Made by a program: the position numbers and the translations under genes | Source: Pseudomonadota bacterium | GTDB lineage: Bacteria; Pseudomonadota; Alphaproteobacteria; Rhizobiales; Xanthobacteraceae | Direction: 5' to 3' | DNA: 14,560 bases | NCBI GenBank assembly: GCA_023417665.1 | Contig: JAEZFA010000283.1 | Span: 1 to 14,560, forward strand | In this document: one piece after another, positions 6,390-14,189 of the stretch | How positions within the stretch are numbered: position 1 is the first letter of the stretch | How the letters are laid out: each line of letters begins with the position of its first letter | Notes under the pieces: model-generated | The model's database searches: none | Seen by the model: the letters and a program-made list of their open reading frames with translations, nothing else | Told to the model about the DNA's origin: nothing

Positions 6390-9300
6390 ATGAGCGCAGG
6401 CGTCCCCTGGAGCGTAAGCGCGGTGGACCAGGATACCTGGGACGCTGCCCGCGAAGCTGCCCGGCGCGAGGGTCTCTCGGTCGGCGAGTGGCTCGAAGCC
6501 GCAATCCGCGAAAACACGCGACACGGCCACGGCCGTGGGCGCAGCCCCGTCACCAATTTCGATCACCGGCTCGACGATCTGGCCGAACAGATCAACATGA
6601 TCGCGCGCCGCAATCCGGCGCCGCGTCCCGAACCGCAGCCACAACCGCGCGACAATGGCGGCGAGATTGCCGCATCGCTCGACTCGCTCACCACGCGGAT
6701 CGACCTGATGCTCTCCAGCATGGAGCGCGCCGAACGAAACAACGGCCGCGAGGAAATCAGCTCCGCAATCCGCAAGCTCGATTCCCGGATCGAAACCATC
6801 CTGCTCGACCGGCCGTCCCGCGCACGCCGCGAGGATTCCGAAGTCGAAAACAAGCTCGGCGAAATGGCGCGCGTCATCTCGCAGATGAGCGAAAGGCTCG
6901 AGCGCGAAGTCGATGCGGCGGTCACGCCGGACCACGCGCCGACTGCCGACGAACTCGATGCCGCGGTTGCGGAAATCATGGAGCGCCAGTCGGTGCTCGA
7001 CGGCACGCCCCGCCGCGGCCCCGCCCGTCCGGCGGCGCCCCGGCAGAAATCAGCGCCCGCTCCCGCGCCGCAATTCGCGAACTTCGAACGCCAGCTCAAG
7101 ACCATCGCCGACGAAATGCAGTCGATGCGGGAGGCGAACGCGAAGGCCGACTACGCGCATATCGCGGAAGTCCGCCGCGACATCGCGGAACTCGCGCGCA
7201 CCATGGCCGATCTTGCGCCGCGCCGCACGCTGGAGTCGCTCGAACAGACGGTCGATGCGCTCGCGCGCAAGGTCGATCGTGCGGCGATGAACTCGCCGAA
7301 GGAAAGCCGCTCGGCGCAGGCGGTGCTCACCGCGCTCGACGAAATCCGCGTGGCGCTCGCCAATGTGCGGCCGGCGGAATCCTTCATCTCGGTCGAAGGC
7401 GATCTCAACGCGCTGTCGGACAAGCTCGACGTCATCAATGCGAAAAGCATCGACGGTACGACCGTCGCGCGCATCCAGAACCAGATTCAGGAAGTCCGCG
7501 ACCTGCTTTCCAACGCGCTGCCGGCGCAGAATCTCCAGACCGTCGTCGCGCAGATCGAGGCGATCGCCGGCAAGGTCGAACGCATTTCGGTGCCCGATGA
7601 CAGCGGCGTGCGCGATATCGTCGGCGCGCTCGAACACCGGATCGACGCACTCGCGGACCGCATCGAACGCAGCGCGCAGGAGGCGGCACAGGCCGCTTAT
7701 GCCGCGCAGGCGACGCAAGCGACGCTGGCTCCGGTCCATGTCGTGGCCGAGCCGAACAACGAAGCCTTCGACCGCATCCACGAACGGCTCGACTCGCTGC
7801 AATCGGCGCTGGACCGCACCGAGAACCCGAACCCGATGGGTCTGGAAGAGACCATGCGCGGCCTCGTGGAGCGGCTTGACGCCTCCGAAGCGAAGCTCGC
7901 CAATCTCGGCGCGATCGAACGGGGCATCTCCGATCTTTCGACCCAGTTCGACAAGGCCCGCGCCAACGCGATGGATGTCGCCGAACGCGCGGCGAAGACC
8001 GCGCTTCGCGAACTCCATGCCGCGCGGCAGACCATGCCGCAGCAGGTAGCAGCGGCACAACAACAAGCAGCACCCGCTGCACCCCTGCAGCCGGAAATGC
8101 CGAGCGAAAAGCCGCTTGCTGGCGAACCGCGCGGCACGCGCAGCGTGACGATGGTGACGCCGCCCGCAGATACGCAACGCTTCACGCGCTCGCAGCCGGT
8201 CACGGTCCGCTCCAAGGACGAATTCGTCGCGACCGACGGCTTGCCGGCCGACTATCCGCTCGAGCCGGGTTCGGGTGCGCCGCGGTCGCGGCCCACCCCG
8301 GTGCAGCAGCGCATCGCGCAGTCGGAAGCCGCCGTCGCCGATATCGCGCCGCGCACAACGGACGCTAACGCGAAGACCTCGGATTTCATCGCGGCCGCTC
8401 GCCGTGCGGCCCAGGCTGCGGCGGCGGAAGCACCGGACGAGCCTGTTGCCGACGGAACTCCGGAAGCGAAAAAGAAACGGACGATCGCCGGCCTGTTTGC
8501 ACGCTCGCGCCGCGCGGTGCTGCTCGGGCTCGTGGTCGCCATACTTGGCTTCAGCGTCGTGCGCTTTTTCGACGTCAGCTTCATCGCCAGCCTGATCGGC
8601 GGAAGCGAGACCGTTACCGCGCCGCAGCCGCCGTCCATCCCGCAAAAGGAAACGCCGGCCGCGCAGCAGCCTGTCGCCCCGCAGTCGATCGTGGTGCCGC
8701 CGGCCGTGCAGCAGCGCTCGATGATTCCGGGAATCATCGACCCGACCGCCTCGCTCGCGCCCGCCTCCGGTATCCTGGCGCCGCAGTCGACGTCGCTCTT
8801 CGCGAGCATGCCCGACGACGCCTTGACGACGCAGAGCGCAACGCAGGCACCCAAGGTGCAGCAGGTCAGCGTGCAGTCCGCGCAACCGCAGACCCCGGCG
8901 CCGGCAAAGCAGCATCAGGCAAGCGCCCCGGTCGCTCTCACGGCCCACAACGAACTACCCGTCGATATCGGCACCGCCGCGCTGCGCCACGCTGCCGCGA
9001 ATGGCGATCCTGCTGCAACTTTCGAGATCGGCGAGCGCTATCTCAACGGCACGGGCGTCACCGCGAATGCGCAGGAAGCGATCAAGTGGTTCGAGCGCGC
9101 CGTCGCCAAGGGCTCGGCGCCGGCCGCCTTCCGACTCGGCATGGCCTACGAAAAAGGTCAGGGCGTGCAACGCGATCGCGGCCGTGCCCGGACGAATTAC
9201 GTGCTCGCGGCGGAGCGCGGTCATCTGAAGGCGATGCATAACCTCGCCGTCATGATGGTCGAAGATTCCGGCCCCAGTGGAAAACCCGATTACGCAAGCG

Positions 9301-9629
9301 CAATCCCGTGGTTCCGCCAGGCCGCCGACCGTGGCCTGCGCGACAGCCAGTACAATCTCGGCGTGCTCTATGCCCGCGGCATGGGCGTGAGCCAGAATCT
9401 CGCGGAATCCTATCGCTGGTTCTCGCTCGCGGCGAACCAGGGCGATACCGATGCCGCGAAAAAGCGCGATGACGTGGCCAAGCGGCTCGACCAGCAGACG
9501 CTGATGGCGGCCCGGCTCGCGGTGCAGACCTGGCAAGCGCAGCCCGCCGATGGCTCGGTAAACAATCCGCCGCTGCGCGCCGAATGGCAGGTCGTGATGG
9601 CTGCTCCGCGAAAGAAGCAAAAGAAGTAA
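6390..9629 (+). CDS. PodJ-like polarity/localisation protein with Sel1 repeats
   Basis: A 1079-residue membrane protein built like the polar organising factor PodJ. The N-terminal segment (about 6-40) contains the GEWL motif (32-35) seen at the start of alphaproteobacterial PodJ-type proteins. A long, charged, heptad-like coiled-coil region follows (about 55-545), then a Pro/Ala/Gln-rich linker and a single membrane segment (about 709-727, AVLLGLVVAILGFSVVRFF). A proline-rich periplasmic stretch leads to about four Sel1-like repeats (about 864-1030, with motifs such as AAFRLGMAYEKGQGV and SQYNLGVLYARGMGV). The expected topology is cytoplasmic N-terminus and periplasmic C-terminus. It ends in a Lys-rich tail with no recognisable peptidoglycan-binding domain. 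The ATG follows AGGA/GGA 6-10 bases upstream. It is divergent from the MerR gene. A role in cell polarity is by analogy; members of this group are also annotated only as Sel1-repeat proteins. Confidence 0.85.
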   Translation: MSAGVPWSVSAVDQDTWDAAREAARREGLSVGEWLEAAIRENTRHGHGRGRSPVTNFDHRLDDLAEQINMIARRNPAPRPEPQPQPRDNGGEIAASLDSLTTRIDLMLSSMERAERNNGREEISSAIRKLDSRIETILLDRPSRARREDSEVENKLGEMARVISQMSERLEREVDAAVTPDHAPTADELDAAVAEIMERQSVLDGTPRRGPARPAAPRQKSAPAPAPQFANFERQLKTIADEMQSMREANAKADYAHIAEVRRDIAELARTMADLAPRRTLESLEQTVDALARKVDRAAMNSPKESRSAQAVLTALDEIRVALANVRPAESFISVEGDLNALSDKLDVINAKSIDGTTVARIQNQIQEVRDLLSNALPAQNLQTVVAQIEAIAGKVERISVPDDSGVRDIVGALEHRIDALADRIERSAQEAAQAAYAAQATQATLAPVHVVAEPNNEAFDRIHERLDSLQSALDRTENPNPMGLEETMRGLVERLDASEAKLANLGAIERGISDLSTQFDKARANAMDVAERAAKTALRELHAARQTMPQQVAAAQQQAAPAAPLQPEMPSEKPLAGEPRGTRSVTMVTPPADTQRFTRSQPVTVRSKDEFVATDGLPADYPLEPGSGAPRSRPTPVQQRIAQSEAAVADIAPRTTDANAKTSDFIAAARRAAQAAAAEAPDEPVADGTPEAKKKRTIAGLFARSRRAVLLGLVVAILGFSVVRFFDVSFIASLIGGSETVTAPQPPSIPQKETPAAQQPVAPQSIVVPPAVQQRSMIPGIIDPTASLAPASGILAPQSTSLFASMPDDALTTQSATQAPKVQQVSVQSAQPQTPAPAKQHQASAPVALTAHNELPVDIGTAALRHAAANGDPAATFEIGERYLNGTGVTANAQEAIKWFERAVAKGSAPAAFRLGMAYEKGQGVQRDRGRARTNYVLAAERGHLKAMHNLAVMMVEDSGPSGKPDYASAIPWFRQAADRGLRDSQYNLGVLYARGMGVSQNLAESYRWFSLAANQGDTDAAKKRDDVAKRLDQQTLMAARLAVQTWQAQPADGSVNNPPLRAEWQVVMAAPRKKQKK

Positions 9630-9648
9630 CTCTTTCGCGCACACGTCA

Positions 9649-9678
9649 TTGACAAGAACGGGCGGCGACATGTTCATG
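9649..9678 (+). promoter_or_regulatory. Weak promoter candidate before the TauE/SafE gene
   Basis: A consensus -35 TTGACA (9649-9654) lies in the 103-bp gap after the PodJ-like gene, but the sequence 17-18 bases on (TTCATG, 9673-9678) is a poor -10. A short hairpin follows (GCCGCT 9689-9694 with AGCGGC 9700-9705, loop AGAAG) with no T-tract, so it is not a convincing terminator. The gap suggests that transcription of the transporter cluster may start here. Confidence 0.3.
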
Positions 9679-9732
9679 CCGTAGTGCTGCCGCTAGAAGA
9701 GCGGCCACGCGATAAGTGCCCGGAAGCCTGCT

Positions 9733-10656
9733 TTGTCGATTTACCTTCCGATAGCCGAACTGCCGGTCAATATCCTTCTGATATTCGGGCTGGGGATCGC
9801 GGTCGGCTTCATCTCGGGCATGTTCGGCGTCGGCGGCGGCTTCCTGATGACGCCGATGCTCATTCTGGTCGGTATTCCCCCCGCGGTCGCGGTGGCGAGC
9901 GTGCCGAGCCACATGGCGGCTTCCTCAATTACCGGCGTTCTGTCCTATTGGCGCAAAAAGCTCGTCGATAGCGGGCTCGGGCTCGTGCTCCTGTCAGGCG
10001 GCATGCTCGGCACCGCAGCCGGTGTCTGGATCTTCTCGCTGTTGCGCCGGCTCGGCCAGCTCGACCTCATCATCAATCTTTCCTACATCGTGTTGCTGTC
10101 GATCATCGGCACGCTGATGATCGTCGAAAGCGTCCGCGCGCTGTTGCGCTCGATGCAGGGCCAGCAGGCCGTCCTACGCCGCCCCGGCACGCATGCCTGG
10201 TTTCACGGCCTGCCGCTGAAATTCCGCTTCCGCCAGTCTCGCATCTATGTGTCCGCCATTCCGGTTACCGCGATCGGCTTCGGCGTCGGTCTGCTGGGCG
10301 CGCTGATGGGCATCGGCGGCGGCTTCCTGCTCATTCCGGCGCTGATTTATCTGCTGCGGGTTCCGACCGCGGTGGCCGTCGGTACGGCGCAGTTTCTCAC
10401 CCTCTTCACGATGCTCGCGGCAACGATCCTGCACGCGGTCGAGAACCGCTCGGTCGACGTGGTGCTTGCGTTCACGCTCATGATCGGCGGCGTGATCGGC
10501 GCGACATCCGGTGCCCGCGCGGGCCAGGCGATCCGGGCGGAGCAGTTGCGCTTCCTGCTCGGGCTCCTGATCTTCGCGGTCGCAGCCCGCGTCGGGCTCG
10601 ATCTCATCCGCACGCCGCTCGAACTGTTCTCCGTGATTTCGGAGGCAGCGAAATGA
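9733..10656 (+). CDS. TauE/SafE-family sulfite/anion exporter (TTG start)
   Basis: A 307-residue polytopic inner-membrane protein of the TauE/SafE family, whose members move sulfite, sulfoacetate or other small anions. The substrate here cannot be predicted. The two inverted half-repeats carry the family signature twice: GMFGVGGGFLMTPM (29-42) and ALMGIGGGFLLIPAL (190-204). About eight hydrophobic segments are visible, with a charged cytoplasmic loop around 135-170. The start is a TTG, chosen because GGAAG lies six bases upstream, an in-frame stop lies at 9682-9684, and the first internal ATG would delete the first helix. Its stop overlaps the next start by ATGA, so it is probably co-translated with the TIGR02186 protein. 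Confidence 0.9.
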   Translation: MSIYLPIAELPVNILLIFGLGIAVGFISGMFGVGGGFLMTPMLILVGIPPAVAVASVPSHMAASSITGVLSYWRKKLVDSGLGLVLLSGGMLGTAAGVWIFSLLRRLGQLDLIINLSYIVLLSIIGTLMIVESVRALLRSMQGQQAVLRRPGTHAWFHGLPLKFRFRQSRIYVSAIPVTAIGFGVGLLGALMGIGGGFLLIPALIYLLRVPTAVAVGTAQFLTLFTMLAATILHAVENRSVDVVLAFTLMIGGVIGATSGARAGQAIRAEQLRFLLGLLIFAVAARVGLDLIRTPLELFSVISEAAK

Positions 10657-11420
10657 GTTTGCGCAAATCCGCAGTATTCCTCCTGCTCGGCCTTCTGCTT
10701 GCACCTTATCTGGTGATCCCGGCGCAAGCCGAGCGGCTTGTCACATCGCTTTCGACGCACCGGGTGCTCATCAGCTCGAACTTCACCGGCACTTCGCTCG
10801 TGCTGTTCGCGGCGATCGAGGACAGCGACGCACCGCGCGACAAGCCGAAGAAATACGATGTCGCGATCACCGTACGCGGTCCTGCGACCACCTTCGTCAC
10901 CCGCCGCAAGGAGCGGATTCTCGGGCTCTGGGTGAACTACGAGTCACGCCGTTATCCCGATACGCCGTCTTATCTTGCGGTGCTGAGCAACCGCCCGCCC
11001 TCGGAATTCGGGCCGCTCGACCTGCAGGCGAAATACAAGATCGGCCTTGCCTATGCGGCGCTGCCGCCGACCATTCTTGCCGATGAGGAATTCGGCCAGG
11101 CGCTGCTACGCGTGAAAAAAGCCGAAGGCCTCTTCCACGAAGAAACCAATGCCGTGACGTTTCTGACGCCGACGCTGTTTCGCGCGACCGTGCCGATCCC
11201 CGGCACCGCACCCACCGGCGCTTACGAGATCGATGTGCATGTGTTCTCGAACGGCGTGCTTGCCGCACAGCAAACGACCGCAATCGAGGTCGTGAAAACC
11301 GGGTTCGAGGCATTCGTCGCGCAATCGGCGCGGGAGGCGAGCCTCAATTACGGCCTTGGCGTCGCACTTCTCGCTTTTGTTGTCGGAACGCTTGCCGGTC
11401 TGATATTCCGGCGCAGCTGA
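10653..11420 (+). CDS. TIGR02186 family membrane-anchored periplasmic protein
   Basis: A 255-residue protein of the alphaproteobacterial TIGR02186 / Alph_Pro_TM family, whose function is unknown. A signal peptide spans 1-26 with likely cleavage after AQA (AQA|ERL). A beta-rich periplasmic body follows, with repeated polar strands. The C-terminal membrane helix is about 232-251, ending in the basic tail FRRS. Topology is therefore type I: periplasmic domain, C-terminal anchor. It overlaps the TauE/SafE gene by four bases (ATGA). The tight coupling suggests it works with the transporter, perhaps as a periplasmic accessory subunit. That role is an inference. Confidence 0.87.
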   Translation: MSLRKSAVFLLLGLLLAPYLVIPAQAERLVTSLSTHRVLISSNFTGTSLVLFAAIEDSDAPRDKPKKYDVAITVRGPATTFVTRRKERILGLWVNYESRRYPDTPSYLAVLSNRPPSEFGPLDLQAKYKIGLAYAALPPTILADEEFGQALLRVKKAEGLFHEETNAVTFLTPTLFRATVPIPGTAPTGAYEIDVHVFSNGVLAAQQTTAIEVVKTGFEAFVAQSAREASLNYGLGVALLAFVVGTLAGLIFRRS

Positions 11421-11442
11421 CGGCTTTTTTCAGGAGGATCCG

Positions 11443-11715
11443 ATGGCGGACGATGGCTTGCGGCGCTTTCTCGGCGGCTCGCCTTTGGGCGTGGTGATCA
11501 AGCTTGCGCTGCTCTCGATCCTCGTCGGTTTCGTGCTCACGGTCATCGGGCTCGATCCGCGCAATATCCTGTGGAGCATCGAGGCGCTGTTTCGCAGCGT
11601 CTTCAATCTCGGCTTCGAAGCCTTCGAATGGCTGTGGCGCTATCTTCTGCTCGGGGCGGTGATCGTGCTGCCGATCTGGCTGATCATGCGGCTGGTGCAG
11701 TCGCGCAAAAGCTGA
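11443..11715 (+). CDS. Small DUF6460-type two-helix membrane protein
   Basis: A 90-residue protein with two membrane segments (about 17-37 and 66-85). Between them lies a short loop with aromatic and acidic residues (FEAFEWLWRY). It matches, from memory, the DUF6460 proteins of Hyphomicrobiales, which have no known function. A perfect AGGAGG stands six bases before the ATG, predicting strong translation. The gene begins 22 bp after the TIGR02186 stop, so it is probably the third gene of the same transcript. It converges on pyrD with 15 bp between the two genes and no visible terminator. Confidence 0.82.
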   Translation: MADDGLRRFLGGSPLGVVIKLALLSILVGFVLTVIGLDPRNILWSIEALFRSVFNLGFEAFEWLWRYLLLGAVIVLPIWLIMRLVQSRKS

Positions 11716-11730
11716 TCGCCCGGCTCGCCG

Positions 11731-12813
11731 TTACTTTCGCGTCGCTGCGGTTTCGACCGCATCGCGGCCGACCACATCCTGGATTGCGCGATGCTTGCCG
11801 CGATCGAGCAATTCGCTCAATCCGGCCTTGATCTCGCGCGGCAATCCGAAGCCCTTATAGACGAGGCCGGTGTAAAGCTGGACCAGCGTCGCGCCGGCGC
11901 GGATTTTCTTCCAGGCGGCCGCTGCAGAATCCACGCCACCGACGCCGATGATCGGAAAGGCCCGCTCGGCGCGGAGATAGGTTTCGGCGAGCATGCGCGT
12001 TGAAAGGTCGAACAGCGGCTTTCCGGAAAGGCCGCCCTGCTCCTTTGCCTCGCGCTCGACGAGCGATGCCGGCCGGGTCACGGTGGTATTGGACACGATC
12101 ATGCCGTCAATCGCGCGCTTTCGCGCGATCTCCACGATGCCGTCGAGATCTGCGAGCGCGACATCCGGCGCGATCTTCAGAAGAATCGGTTTGCGGCCCT
12201 GCCCGCTTTGGGCGGCGCGTTCGCGCGCTTCCAGCACACGCTTGATCAGTTCGTCGAGCGTCGCGACCTGCTGCAGATCGCGCAGGCCGGGGGTATTCGG
12301 CGACGAGACATTGATCGTGAGATAGGTCGCATGCGGCGAGAAGACTTCGACGCCGGTGACATAATCGGCGATGCGGTCGATGGAATCCTTGTTGGCGCCG
12401 ACATTGATGCCGAGGATTCCGTAAGGCGCCCGCAAGAACAGCCGCGCCAGCGCCGCGTCGAAGCCTTCATTATTGAAGCCGAGCCGGTTGATGACGCCTT
12501 CGTCGCGCAGGAGGCGGAACACCCGCGGCCGCGGATTTCCTGCCTGCGGCTTTGGCGTCAGGGTTCCCACCTCGACGAAGCCGAAGCCGAGCGCGAGCAG
12601 CGCATCGGGAACTTCGGCATTCTTGTCGAAACCCGCGGCAAGCCCGACCGGGTTCTTGAAATTGAGCCCGAAGGCCGAGACCGCAAGGCGCGGATCGTCG
12701 GCCGGCGTGCCGCCTTTGGGTTTGAGGGCGAGTGCACGGACCGCAAGCCGGTGGGCGTTTTCCGCGTCGAACAGGCGCGAAAACGGCAAAGCCAGATCGA
12801 GCAGAAACGACAT
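11731..12813 (-). CDS. pyrD: Dihydroorotate dehydrogenase (quinone), class 2
   Basis: A class 2 (membrane-associated, quinone-reducing) dihydroorotate dehydrogenase, the fourth step of UMP biosynthesis. It has 360 residues from the ATG at 12813. The N-terminal helical segment (FLLDLALPFSRLFDAENAHR) is the membrane/quinone-binding extension typical of class 2. FMN and substrate motifs include NPVGLAAGFDKNAEVPDAL (54-72), INRLGFNNEG (108-117), and NVSSPNTPGLRDLQ (168-181) with catalytic Ser171. KIAPD (213-217), SNTT (241-244) and GVGGVDS (290-296) follow. A longer frame exists from a TTG six codons upstream, but AAGGA lies across that TTG and is placed for the ATG. It is divergent from the S24 regulator. 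Confidence 0.96.
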   Translation of the reverse strand: MSFLLDLALPFSRLFDAENAHRLAVRALALKPKGGTPADDPRLAVSAFGLNFKNPVGLAAGFDKNAEVPDALLALGFGFVEVGTLTPKPQAGNPRPRVFRLLRDEGVINRLGFNNEGFDAALARLFLRAPYGILGINVGANKDSIDRIADYVTGVEVFSPHATYLTINVSSPNTPGLRDLQQVATLDELIKRVLEARERAAQSGQGRKPILLKIAPDVALADLDGIVEIARKRAIDGMIVSNTTVTRPASLVEREAKEQGGLSGKPLFDLSTRMLAETYLRAERAFPIIGVGGVDSAAAAWKKIRAGATLVQLYTGLVYKGFGLPREIKAGLSELLDRGKHRAIQDVVGRDAVETAATRK

Positions 12814-12893
12814 CCCGTGCTTTTCCTTCAAGTGCGGCGGACGCTAGAGGGGGCCCCGCCGGGCCGCAAGCGCCGGGAGGCTCTTGCCAGCCC

Positions 12894-12928
12894 TTATCCA
12901 GATGATAAACGAAGAAATGGGTATAAAA
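12894..12928 (+). promoter_or_regulatory. Divergent pyrD / S24-regulator control region
   Basis: The 138-bp gap between pyrD and the S24 regulator contains an inverted repeat TTATC-cagat-GATAA (12894-12908), which could be an operator for the regulator next to it. It also contains TATAAAA (12922-12928), a good -10 match about 24 bases before the regulator start, without a clear -35. These are weak but well-placed signals. Confidence 0.3.
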
Positions 12929-12951
12929 TCCTGCCGGATTCGGAGGGCCCG

Positions 12952-13581
12952 ATGCTGACTCACAGCCAAGTCTGGGGTGCGGTGGACCGCATCGCCGCGC
13001 GTTACAATTTCTCGCCATCCGGGCTGGCCAAGGCGGCCGGTCTCGATCCCACCACCTTCAATAAATCCAAGCGCGTGACGCCGGACGGACGGCCGCGCTG
13101 GCCTTCGACGGAATCGATCGCGAAGGTGCTCGAAGCCACTGGCGCCACCATCGACGAGTTCATCTCGCTCCTGACCAAGAAGCCGAAGCGCCCGGCGCAG
13201 CCCGTGCCGCTGATCGGCTTTGCCGAAGCCGGTGCCGGCGGCTTTTTCGACGACAGCGGCTTTCCGGTCGGTTCGGGATGGGACGAGATCAAGCTGCCGA
13301 ACGTCGACGACGATCACGCCTATGCACTGGAAGTATCGGGGAATTCGATGGAGCCGCTTTATCGCAAGGGCGACGTGATCGTGGTTTCACCGGCAGCTCC
13401 GCTCCATAAAGGCGACCGCGTGGTCATCAAGACCAGAGACGGCGAAGTGCTTGCAAAGGAACTGAAGAAAAAAACCGCGAAGGCGGTCGAACTGAAATCA
13501 CTCAATCCCGATCACAAGGACCGCGTATTGCCGATGAGCGACGTCGTCTGGATCGCGCGGATCGTCTGGGCCTCGCAATGA
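12952..13581 (+). CDS. XRE-family regulator with LexA-like S24 peptidase domain
   Basis: A 209-residue repressor-like protein. A helix-turn-helix of the XRE/CI type spans about 20-75 (SPSGLAKAAGLDPTTFNKSK, then STESIAKVLEATG). A peptidase S24 (LexA/CI) domain covers about 85-205. The Ser/Lys dyad is present: Ser132 in GNSMEPLY and Lys169 in EVLAKEL. Their spacing of 37 equals that of LexA. Candidate self-cleavage bonds are Ala93-Gly94 and Ala95-Gly96 in AEAGAGG. It is too different at the N-terminus to be LexA itself. The ATG at 12952 follows GGAGGG; the frame stays open far upstream, across pyrD, but that part is antisense shadow. Its stop overlaps the flavoprotein start by ATGA. The inducing signal and targets are unknown. 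Confidence 0.88.
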   Translation: MLTHSQVWGAVDRIAARYNFSPSGLAKAAGLDPTTFNKSKRVTPDGRPRWPSTESIAKVLEATGATIDEFISLLTKKPKRPAQPVPLIGFAEAGAGGFFDDSGFPVGSGWDEIKLPNVDDDHAYALEVSGNSMEPLYRKGDVIVVSPAAPLHKGDRVVIKTRDGEVLAKELKKKTAKAVELKSLNPDHKDRVLPMSDVVWIARIVWASQ

Positions 13582-14186
13582 CGACACTGAAAACCGCCGA
13601 AGAACTGCGCGCGCGTTACGGCGAGCCGCATGCGCGTTCGGTTGCGAAGGAGATCGATTATCTCAACGAACCCTATCAGGCGTTCGTCAGGGCATCGCCT
13701 TTCGTGATCCTGGCGTCTTCCGGCGAAGGCGGCATCGACTGTTCGCCGAAGGGAGACGCGCCAGGCTTCGTGCAAATCCTTGACGACCGCACGCTCGCGC
13801 TGCCCGACCGCCCCGGCAATAACCGCATCGACAATTTCCTGAACGTGGTTTCCGATCCGCGGGTATCGCTGCTTTTTCTCGTGCCCGGCATCGGTGAGAC
13901 GCTGCGCGTGAACGGCCGCGCGCAAATCTCGATCGACGAGGAACTGCTGCGCCGTTTCGAAATCGGCGGAAAACTGCCGCGCAGCGTTCTCCTCGTCGCC
14001 GTGGAGGCCGTTTATTTCCACTGCTCGAAAGCGCTGGTGCGCTCGCAGCTTTGGGACCCTGCCCGCCATGCCGCACGCAATACGCTTCCGAGTGCGGGCG
14101 ACATGATTTCGGCAATCTGCGAAGAGTTCGACGGAAAATCTTACGACCGCGATGCGCCTGCGCGCGTCAAGCAATCGCTCTATTGA
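13578..14186 (+). CDS. Pyridoxamine 5'-phosphate oxidase-family (PPOX, FMN-dependent) flavoprotein
   Basis: A 202-residue PPOX-fold protein. It resembles the MSMEG_1061-type FMN-dependent group (TIGR04025) rather than true PdxH. The split-barrel region shows SPFVILASSGEGG (40-52), DCSPKGDAPGFVQ (54-66), LPDRPGNNRIDNFLNV (75-90), and SLLFLVPGIGETLRVNGRA (97-115). A conserved C-terminal segment with VYFHCSKALVRSQLW (145-159) follows. The substrate is unknown; relatives bind flavins and may reduce small molecules. The start overlaps the regulator's stop by four bases (ATGA), so the two are translated together. It ends three bases before the convergent permease gene. Confidence 0.87.
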   Translation: MTTLKTAEELRARYGEPHARSVAKEIDYLNEPYQAFVRASPFVILASSGEGGIDCSPKGDAPGFVQILDDRTLALPDRPGNNRIDNFLNVVSDPRVSLLFLVPGIGETLRVNGRAQISIDEELLRRFEIGGKLPRSVLLVAVEAVYFHCSKALVRSQLWDPARHAARNTLPSAGDMISAICEEFDGKSYDRDAPARVKQSLY

Positions 14187-14189
14187 GCC

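Noticed and set aside
7050..8948. A 632-codon open frame on the - strand within the PodJ-like gene
   Set aside because: Its product is Arg/Gly/Asp-rich and low in complexity with no recognisable fold. It mirrors the codon bias of the real coding strand.
9689..9705. Hairpin GCCGCT/AGCGGC after the PodJ-like gene as an intrinsic terminator
   Set aside because: The stem is only 6 bp and is followed by CACGCGATAAG with no T-tract.
12208..12951. A long upstream extension of the S24 regulator's reading frame, opposite pyrD
   Set aside because: The extension is antisense to pyrD motifs. The ATG at 12952 has a GGAGGG site and begins the helix-turn-helix domain at the expected distance.
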